The notes beneath the pieces are model-generated. The model was not told the origin of the DNA. It searched no databases and saw nothing but the letters and a program-made list of their open reading frames with translations. Below are positions 1 through 7,443 of a stretch of 10,194 nt of DNA, piece after piece; within the stretch, counting starts at the first letter, position 1, and every line of letters starts with the position of its first letter. Source of the DNA: Terana coerulea (lineage: Eukaryota; Basidiomycota; Agaricomycetes; Polyporales; Phanerochaetaceae); NCBI GenBank assembly GCA_024811115.1, contig JAKOGH010000506.1, forward strand, positions 1-10,194, read 5' to 3'. The position numbers and the translations under genes are program-made.

Positions 1-1107
1 CCATTGCAGGGCTGTGGTTACTGGGTTCCAACGACAAGAGACACTAGCTTCAAGTTGAGGCGTCAAGGCATCCAGGACTCAATGGCCCAAGCCCACAGGG
101 CTGCGCTATCTCAGGCTGTGGAGCTGTTGGGCAGGTGTTGAAAAGTATTACTACTTACCACGAACTCAAAACGATAGACCCGAGCGACCAACGACATACA
201 TAGCTCCGAGCGCCCGGTAGGTGGTTCAAACGCGCAAACCACCACCCAAAGGCTGGGCCAGAGGTGGCACTTCTGCGGTGTCACCGGTGTGCGCTATGGT
301 TGAGGCCTTTTCTGCCTCACGCTCGTCTGCGGGGCGCTCGATGCCATACGTCCCAGGAGCCCGCGGAGTCTGTCGTTTTGAGATTTGCTGTGATAGTGTG
401 AGCCATGGCGGTTGCTAGCAAAAGCAAACATACCGAGTAACGCCGTGCCTAAATGTAGCGCCCGATGCGCCGATTTACATATGAGGTAAGGCGTAAAGCG
501 CATCAGATGTCTGGAAAGCGCATAGACGCTCTGGTAGCAATTTCGAATATTAATTCCATGCGGACCTCCAGCTGGCAGTTTCTCGCTCATGGGGTAGATT
601 AGTGTATACGTAACTGCTGTAACAAAATGTTGCCCTATCAGCTCTGTTACATAAGTAGTTGGTGACCTTACCTTTTCTGTTGAACCCTTTGGCAGCTTTC
701 CTCTGGCGTGCCGTTGCTATCCATGTGGTTAGTGGACTGCGTGATAAGGGAAGACAGTCACCTCTAGAGAAAGGTGAACGGCGATATTAGGTAAATCCTC
801 CCAATAAATCGAGCAATATTACTGTCGAGGCTAATGTTCTCCTGACGCCACAACGGCGCTGACTTAATCGCTAGCTTGAGAGTGAATCTAGCAGGAATCT
901 GGGCTTAATGCCTATTCAAGAGATAAGAGCGATTTGAATCAGTATGCAGCCCAGTTCATCCTCAAAAATGCCGTGCGGAAGCGGGCGCAATATCTTAGTA
1001 TTCGGCAGACGAGAGCAAAACCTTGTACTCACATTTACGGGTGAGACACGTAAGCAGACTGACCGGCTGAAAATTTACAGTAGAGCTATTCAACGCAATA
1101 CAATTAT
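1..1107. other. Stretch without a supportable gene
   Basis: I read both strands and found only short ORFs (under 100 codons) with no recognisable motif, no consistent third-position C bias and no chain of splice sites that extends them. The minus-strand ORF at 294-590 and the plus-strand ORF at 944-1192 are the longest, and neither resembles a known family. An ACTTAC at 154-159 reads as a GTAAGT donor on the minus strand, but the sequence to its left is closed in every frame, so I do not call an exon there. The stretch is best read as intergenic DNA upstream of IRE1. Confidence 0.55.
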
Positions 1108-1202
1108 ATGGCATGTCGCAGAGCTAGCCCTGTTACGATTGTTCTTCCAGTCAGCGGAAAATGTCTGCAATCTGCAAGTAATGCTGCTGTAATGAGGATG
1201 TT

Positions 1203-1212
1203 ATCACGTGAT
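1203..1212. promoter_or_regulatory. Palindromic CACGTG (E-box/G-box) upstream of IRE1
   Basis: ATCACGTGAT is a perfect 10-bp palindrome with a CACGTG core at 1205-1210, about 120 bp before the IRE1 start. CACGTG is the classic site for bHLH factors (Cbf1/Pho4/USF type) and is also bound by some bZIP factors. An ACGTG core also occurs in many UPR elements, so regulation by the pathway's own bZIP factor is possible but not shown. The same ATCACGTG octamer lies upstream of the minus-strand gene at 7472-7479. Confidence 0.4.
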
Positions 1213-1250
1213 CGGCTCGTGGCAGTACGCAAAGCGCTCGGTGTCAATCC

Positions 1251-1311
1251 GTTTCTTTCGTCTTCCTCACTCCCGCTCGACGTTCCTCCGCATTCCACCA
1301 CTTCACTTCCC
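1251..1311 (+). promoter_or_regulatory. Pyrimidine-rich tract at probable IRE1 transcription start
   Basis: This 61-nt stretch is dominated by C and T on the plus strand (repeated TTTC, CTTCC, CTCC, CCACTTC units) and stops about 18 nt before the IRE1 ATG. CT-rich tracts just upstream of transcription starts are common in filamentous fungi. No convincing TATA box is seen nearby. The start site itself cannot be read from sequence. Confidence 0.35.
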
Positions 1312-1323
1312 ATGAAGCGATGA
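1312..1323 (+). promoter_or_regulatory. Upstream ATG cluster (minimal uORF) before IRE1
   Basis: ATG AAG CGA TGA is a three-codon uORF (Met-Lys-Arg-stop) ending 6 nt before the IRE1 start codon at 1330. It is also the 3' end of a longer in-frame 71-codon ORF opening at 1108, with more in-frame ATGs at 1192 and 1198. Its stop overlaps another ATG at 1320-1322, in a third frame, which has a G at -3 and reads well into the IRE1 coding region. The IRE1 ATG itself has T at -3 and G at +4, a mediocre context. If the transcript starts upstream of 1312, translation of IRE1 would have to get past these starts. Confidence 0.4.
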
Positions 1324-1329
1324 CTATCC

Positions 1330-4300
1330 ATGGCTCCGCTATCCTTCCCAGCTTTACTACTCCTGTGCGCTGGAATCTGCCTTGCAGAAGTCATTTCCCT
1401 CCGAACCCATGCAAACAACCAAGTCACCGACCTCTCGACTCGTGTGAAGGCACATCGACGTCATGAGGATTACACACGACCGACGAGCAGTAACGACGAG
1501 CAGCTCGAACTACTCGACATCGTTCTAGTTGCATCCGTCGACGGCAATCTCCATGCGCTCAACCGGACTTCTGGCAACACACTATGGTCGATGTCTTCGC
1601 CGCTCTCTGGCGGCGTTCCTGCGTCGTTCGGTCCTCTCATACGCACGAAACATCCAGAAACAGATCCCGAAGATGAAGATGCGCAAGAGGTCTATGTCAT
1701 TGAACCACAGTCCGGCGACATCTATGTCATGCCTACACGAGACAGTCCCTTGCAACGATTGCCGCTATCCATGCCCCAATTGGTCGACTTGTCGCCTTAC
1801 AGTATCTACGGAGAGAACAGCGAGAAGGTTTTTGTGGGCAAGAAGGAGACTTCATTACTGTTGGTGGAGTTGGAGACTGGGAGGATAAAGGCTACTGTGG
1901 ATCCGCATTCGGAGTGTCCGTGGGACCCGTTCGAGGATATCTCGCGACAGGCAGAAGACGACCTGGACTTGGATGAACTAGACGGAACGAAGCCTTCGAA
2001 GAGAGAACATGGAGGAACTGAGGTGTTCATTGGGCGAACGGGTGCGTCTCTAAAACTTGCTTAAGCTACGGACCTCTTGACAATGTGCTAGACTATCATA
2101 TCTTCATTCATACTCGACCGCTGACCCCGGAGTCCCTCGTCCGCCAGTACAGAACCTCTCCTTCTCGACTTATGGACCCAATAATCAGGATCATGTAACA
2201 CAGACACTATACCGGCGGACGATAGACGACACCTACATCCAGTCTCTACCCAATGGCAAGATCATGTCCTTCAAGACCACTGCGGGCGACTATGCCGCTG
2301 GTGTCACTCAAAGCGCAACGCCTCTTTGGGGACGCTCGTACCCGAGCCCGATGTATGTGGTTTCCAGGCCTTACTTTGAAGCACGCAGCTCACAAGATTT
2401 GCACCTAGTGTGGCCGTTTTTGATGTCGTACAATCTTCTTCCAAAATCTATCCCTTCGTTCTGCTTCAGCCTTCTCTTACTCTACAAGACCTGCTCCCAA
2501 GTGCTGAATTAGCCAGAGCCGCGAAGCACGATGGACTGCCCAACCTCGAAGCTGCGTATGTTGGTATAGTGGAAGAAACTGGCTCTCTATATGCTATGAG
2601 TCCAGACAGGTACCCACTCGTTGTATTTGGTGACGCAAACGACGGAGACGAATCCCGCATTGGCCGTACCATCGACCCTCCCCGGGTTCCATTGGCTTTG
2701 AAACCGATAGAGACCTGCCGCCAGACGTAGACTCTATCACGCGGGCGATGAAGAGGAAGAAGTTGAAGGAACTATGCCGCAATGGAAGCAAGGACAAACA
2801 CTGTTTGACGGGTGTTCGCAGACTGGAAGATTCGCGGTTGAGTAGGCTCCTCGAAGGTGTCCCAACCGCCCCGGTTCCTCCCCATGTCGACGTTAGCGAC
2901 CCGCGCACTCCCGGACCTCCTCCTGGCGTTCCTAATCATTCTTTGCCTGGCGCTGGTAATGCCTCTGTAACCCTACCTGGAGGCGTTGGAGTACCGCGGC
3001 TAGATGCCTCATCCCCAAGTTACCTCGGATATTCAGCGCAGGCCTTGTCCACGTACGCCGCTGGGATCATGACTCTAGTCTTAATGCTCTTCTGGTTCTT
3101 GCAGAGGCATGAGCGGCTACGACCACACTCAGTATCCACAATTCCACCCGCGTCTATTAACCAATCGACTTCTCTACCAGAAGAAGCTCCGACCGTGACA
3201 TCCCAATCTCCACCCGTCGATGTCTCTGCGACTACCCCGCCTACTAGCGAGTCAACGACAACCCTTCAAGTCACATCGCCTGAAGTAGAAACGCCGCAGG
3301 CAACGCCCAGGAAAGTGGTCTTCGGAGAAACTGCAAGAGAAGTCCCGAATGCAGAAGACGACGACGGTGATAATGGCGGCGATGGAGACGAGAGCGACGG
3401 AGAACAAGCTGCTACTCCCGGTAGGCGGAAACCTGCGCGTCGAAAACGGGGGAAGAAGAAGAAAGGTGGCGTTCTCAATGGGAGCGCTGAGGATGGAATT
3501 GTTGGAGGGAAAGAGTCGGGACTGGCTGTGGCAAATGGCGACGAGATACCTCAGACTCCGAAGGCGAATGGAGGACCCCATGTTGTGCACGTCGTATCCC
3601 CTTCGACAATCGTTGTGCCTCCGCCGCCGACACCGGTTGTTGTGGAGCCTTCCTTGGTTGTATCGGATACCATCCTAGGTAAGTCGGTTCATCGTGTACT
3701 TAGCGCAATATCATTAACACCAACGCAGGCTTTGGATCTCATGGAACCGTCGTGTTTAAGGGCGCATTACAAGGGCGTGCGGTGGCAGTCAAGCGCCTTC
3801 TGCAGGACTTTGTCACCCTTGCCTCTCGGGAAGTCAACGTCCTCCAAGAGTCTGACGATCACCCGAACGTCATCCGATACTACTACCAGGAGGCGCATGC
3901 CAATTTCCTCTACATTGCTCTGGAGCTATGTCCCGCCACTCTCGGCGATGTCATCGAACGGCCGGACCAGTTCCGCGACATCGCCATCGCATTCGAACCG
4001 AAACGTGCGTTACGCCAAATCACCTCTGGTCTTCGGCATCTGCATGCCCTCAAGATCATTCACCGCGACATCAAGCCGCAAAATATCCTCATCTCACATG
4101 CAAAGAAGGGTGTCGGCGAGAGCGCAGGTCATCGTATGCTCATCTCGGACTTCGGGCTGTGCAAGAAATTGGAGGTGGACCAGACGAGCTTCCTGCCGAC
4201 TGCCGTAGCTGGTACGGTCGGTTGGCGCGCACCTGAGGTCCTTCGCAATGAAGTCAAGATCGACGACACAGGTGGCGACGAGTCGCAGTCTTCCCGAGGC

Positions 4301-5122
4301 AGTGTCAGCGGGGCGTCCGACGGAAGTAGCAGCACGTCCGTGGGCAAACCAACACGATTGTCGAAGTCGGTCGACATATTTGCCCTAGGCTGTCTTTTCT
4401 ACTACGTCTTGACGAATGGCGGGCACCCGTATGGAGAGCGGTATGAGCGGGAGATGAACATCTTGAAAGATGCGAAGTCGCTAGATGGGTTGGAGAGGTT
4501 CGGAGAAGAAGGCTCAGAGGCGGTTGACCTCATCGGCACGATGCTGAGCCCGGAGGCATGTCAAAGGTATGCGTTCAATCAACCAGACGTCCGGCTTGTA
4601 TACTGATGCAGCCCGAAAAGACCGGACACGTCGACAACTCTACTGCACCCGTACTTCTGGGATCCTGGCAAGAGGCTCAACTTTCTGCAGGACGCCTCCG
4701 ACCGTTTCGAGATTATGTGTCGCGACCCTCGTGATCCAATGCTCATAGAGCTGGAGAAGAATGCGTTTAGCGTTGTCGGCAATGACTGGAATGCGAGGTT
4801 GGACAAGTGGTTCATCGAAACCCTTGGCAAGTACCGCAAGTACGACGGGAAGTCGGTGCAAGACCTGATGCGTGCGCTGCGCAACAAGGTAAGCCTAGCT
4901 GATGCTCCCTCATCACCGGTATTGACTGTCGTCTTGTAGAAACATCACTACCAAGACTTGCCCGACAACGTCAAGCGTCAGATTGGCTCCATGCCAGAAG
5001 GCTTTTTATCCTATTTCACTCGTCGATTCCCTCGGTTGTTCTTGCACGTGCACTCGGTCATCTCTTCTTCTGCTCTCCGCTACGAGTCAATGTTCCGTAC
5101 GTATTTCGACCTCAACGAATAA
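1330..5122 (+). CDS. IRE1: IRE1: ER stress sensor, Ser/Thr kinase and endoribonuclease
   Basis: ER membrane sensor of the unfolded protein response; in fungi its RNase cuts HAC1-type mRNA to start unconventional splicing. Exons: 1330-2041, 2092-2352, 2409-3678, 3729-4566, 4621-4888, 4940-5122, with GT-AG introns of 50-56 nt; about 1177 residues if the frame breaks at 2125-2128 and 2680-2683 are crossed. Order: signal peptide MAPLSFPALLLLCAGICLA; lumenal PQQ-like strands (VASVDGNLHALNRTSG, VFVGKKETSLLLVE, EVFIGRTDYHIFIHTR, YVGIVEETGSLYAM); membrane span at about 3054-3108; acidic then Lys/Arg-rich linker; kinase with GFGSHG loop, VAVK Lys about 770, HRDIKPQN Asp about 862, DFG about 889, GTVGWRAPEVL; Ser-rich insert at about 4261-4360; KEN domain ending in KKHHYQDL. 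Tyr1102, Arg1115, Asn1116 and His1120 keep the spacing of human Tyr892, Arg905, Asn906, His910, so the RNase looks active. The ORF opening at 2748 is part of this gene. Family assignment is very firm; exact splicing near 2042-2132 is not. Confidence 0.96.
3349..3470 (+). other. Acidic-then-basic cytosolic linker of IRE1
   Basis: Between the membrane span and the kinase the protein carries an Asp/Glu-rich run (EDDDGDNGGDGDESDGE) followed directly by a basic run (GRRKPARRKRGKKKKGG). The charge switch is seen directly in the translation. In budding yeast a positively charged linker motif of Ire1 is known to help dock HAC1 mRNA, and basic linker segments can also act as nuclear import signals. 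That this segment does either here is inference. It is rich in AAG/GGN codons but shows no frame break. Confidence 0.6.
4567..4620 (+). other. IRE1 intron 4 with two in-frame acceptors
   Basis: The donor GTATGC follows the codon part CAA AG. Two acceptors lie 9 nt apart: GCAG at 4611 and AAAAG at 4620. Both keep the frame. The 4620 site gives the conserved ...ACQRPDTSTT junction and sits 14 nt past a CTGAT branch-point-like site, while use of 4611 would add Ser-Pro-Lys just before the RNase domain. I use 4620 in the gene model. Confidence 0.6.
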
Positions 5123-5320
5123 TCTGCCCATAAATGTATACCTCGGACTTATGGATATCTATCGCTCTGTATCAGTACTGCTGTCATCTACTGTTTTTCT
5201 AGCAAATATAATCTACTTCGCAATCTCTGTCATGTCGTGTGTTTGTGTTAAATATCATAAGTTATGCGATGCTGTCCGTACTGTCCATGTGAAGTGATAC
5301 ATATTTGTTGGAGACAGGCT
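5123..5320. other. Convergent intergenic spacer
   Basis: The IRE1 stop (5120-5122) and the stop of the minus-strand gene (complement of 5321-5323) face each other across 198 bp. The stretch is AT-rich compared with the flanking coding DNA and must hold both 3' ends, so the two transcripts may overlap. AT-rich elements such as TAAATGTATA near 5131 could serve IRE1 polyadenylation, but no signal is decisive. Confidence 0.6.
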
Positions 5321-7443
5321 TCAGAAATAAATACCTGCCGCGACTATTGCAACGATAACCGCAATTAAAAGCAGAATGCCGCTGGCTACGGCGGCGACCC
5401 TACACCGGATTACCCATTGATCTATTCGAGCACCATGGAAGGTCTGCTTGTGGTCGACCATCGAGCGGATCGAGTTCACAGAAGCACGGCTGTCTAGCGG
5501 CGACATCGGTACCGTCTCCTGCGAGTGGGCATGCGATCTCCAGAACGGCGACAGCGTAGCTCGAGGCTTCGCATCCTGCTTGGACGGTTTGACCACCGTG
5601 CCATTTCGCCCGCGCCTTGGCCATTTCCAGGTCACCGTCTGCAGGAACTGGCCGTCCGGTTTCACTTCGCCACTTCTCGCGAGGTACCAGCCCCCGATGA
5701 GCCAGCACCAGGGAGCGATGAAGCCTAGCCAGAACAGAACGCACGCCGAGGTGATCTTCTTCCGGGCCTCTGCATCCTCCTTCCACTCACGACGGGCGTC
5801 ACTCCTGAAGGACCCGAAAGACAACCCTTGCAGCCAGCGCCGCTGGATCGCAGTCTCGACAGCCGTAACGTCCGAGGTCTGTGAACGGCGAGAGATGGTA
5901 CCGAGGACCGAGCTGTCGTAGCTGTACGTACGCGAGGGCGTCGGCGAGGGCGGTCGCTCGATCGGGCTCAGCTCGATTTCGCAGAAATCGCTGGGCAGGC
6001 TCATGTGCGAATGTTCCGTGTCTTCGTGCCTGACGTGGATGTAGGGCGAGTTCCCGTCCTGGGACACCCAGGACCTGTTCCCAAGGTCGAACTCAAGGGG
6101 CTCGTGCTCATTCCGACCACGTTCAAGGTCGATGTCCGAGCTCGACTCGCGGACGGAGGGCGCGGTGGCAAAGCTCACGGAGCGGTCCGAATCCTCGTAG
6201 ATTATGGAAATCGAGATGTTCGGACGAGGGCTGCCGATGACAGTTGGTAGAGTCGGGGCTGAGAGCGTAGGTCTGCGTGGTGCAGGTGGAGGAGGAACTC
6301 CCAAGGAGCTAGCGAAGTTGGGTCGGATGTCTACTGGAGGAATGGACGGAGCCGTCACCGAGTTCATAGTACGAAATGTGCTCGTAGATGATTGACTGAT
6401 GGTCCTCTTCAGAGGTCTGTTCAGGAAGGCGACGTGCGCTGGGAAGGGGCATACGTTCAGCGGAACTCAGCGGCTTATGGGTGGACTCACACTTACTATC
6501 GAACGTCCGGGTAGAGTCCGGGGTCCTCGGGACGGAATCCAAAGACGGCCTTCTCAGCGTCGACGCCCGCTTTTGCTCATCTCCAGAAGACAGTCCCTTC
6601 TCCGGCGTCGCCGAGTTACTTCTCTGAGAGGTACACTGACTGGAAAAGCAGGGACTCTGACCCCGCGGATTTTCTCAGGCCCACCGAACTGCGCGCGCTG
6701 GCTATCCCTCGAGTGCTAAGAAGTTCATCAACCGACGGGGAAGCGCGACTTGAGCATCCAATGGGGCTGGCGCTGCGATTTGGCGAGGCGGATACAGGAG
6801 GTGTGACTGTCAGCCAAGAGACCTGTGGTGGGCGCGTGCGCTCGAGTATGGGCGTCGAAGGCGGCCGATGGAGACTGACAGGAGTGCGGGGGTAGGGGTG
6901 GAGATGGCGCGTTCCTTACCCTTGCCTATGGTCTGTTGCGAGTCCTCTGAACCGCTCCGGAAGATACGCGATATTGAATCGAACAATGTGGTAGAGTTCG
7001 TCGCCATTGGTGTCCTCTATGAAGTGCGTCAGCGCGTGAGACAAACACGACAGTGACGTGAAGCAATACCACAGGTACACTGAATGGTCGAGGAAGGTGG
7101 AGGTGCCAGAGATGACTCTCGACGTGTCAGAGCAGACCAGGTCTTCAAACACGCGGCGGACTTGCATGCGTATGGCCTGCTGTCGACCACGTTCATCATT
7201 TTGCGGGCCAAGTAAGGGTGCCGGTGTTGCGTATTGATGTTTTAATTTTCCTCTCAACGAACGGTGCCAGACCTGCAGGAATGGCTACAGCTTGTAGCTT
7301 TACAAACGTATGAGGCAAATGAAGCCCTCCGTAAAGAAAAGTGGACTCACAGATGGTGTGCAGACGCGCCAATTATCTCTCTCCTCGACAACGAGGGTAC
7401 CGCGTGGAGTGCGCGTACCCAACAACACACGCTTCTCCAGCAT
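5321..7443 (-). CDS. Ser/Pro-rich protein with two membrane spans, unnamed
   Basis: Function unknown; I do not recognise a named family. The last exon (6438-5321) holds the only long ORF. It carries a low-complexity Ser/Pro/Thr-rich region, then RRWLQGLSFGSFRSD, a charged EWKEDAEARKK stretch, span 1 (ACVLFWLGFIAPWCWLIGGW, about 5750-5680), a linker, and span 2 (VAAVASGILLLIAVIVAIVA) ending almost at the stop. Introns of 58 nt (6439-6496, GTAAGT), about 49 nt (6636-6684, GTGGGC, uncertain), 64 nt (7017-7080, CTGAC branch site) and 78 nt (7273-7350, GTGAGT...TTCCTGCAG) join upstream exons in phase to an ATG at 7443, which has A at -3. Upstream exons encode Ser/Pro/Thr-rich sequence such as TPPVSASPNRSASP; exon 7272-7081 is strongly C-ending at third positions from about 7167 on. 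Total about 624 residues if a one-base break near 6888-6898 is crossed. Other possible starts: 7167 and 7007. The last exon is firm; the 5' model is tentative. Confidence 0.7.
6439..6496 (-). other. Intron showing the gene extends upstream of the ATG at 6367
   Basis: On the minus strand GTAAGTGTG opens at 6496 and CCTTCCCAG closes at 6439 (58 nt). Joining the flanks gives ...RTFDTHVAFLNRPLKRTISQ and runs straight into the large last exon, so the Met at 6367 is an internal residue and not the start. This is the best-supported intron of the minus-strand gene. Confidence 0.8.

Noticed and set aside
294..590. A 98-codon minus-strand ORF in the left intergenic stretch
   Set aside because: No recognisable motif, no codon bias typical of the real genes here and no splice-site chain; chance length.
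2124..2684. Programmed ribosomal frameshifting at the two CCCCGG sites
   Set aside because: No known slippery heptamer or clear downstream stem was seen, IRE1 is not known to use frameshifting, and a similar break occurs in an unrelated gene in the same window.
2092..2750. IRE1 as a pseudogene because of two frame breaks
   Set aside because: All kinase and RNase catalytic residues, splice sites and the full domain order are kept, and each break needs only one base at a C run, which fits an assembly error better than decay.
2748..4208. A 486-codon plus-strand ORF that could be taken as its own gene
   Set aside because: It is IRE1 exon 3 followed by out-of-frame readthrough of the intron at 3679-3728. 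The kinase reading continues in another frame after that intron, and the ORF has no independent start.
5448..5921. A 157-codon plus-strand ORF
   Set aside because: It is antisense to the last exon of the minus-strand gene, which has better composition, membrane spans and a splice-supported extension.
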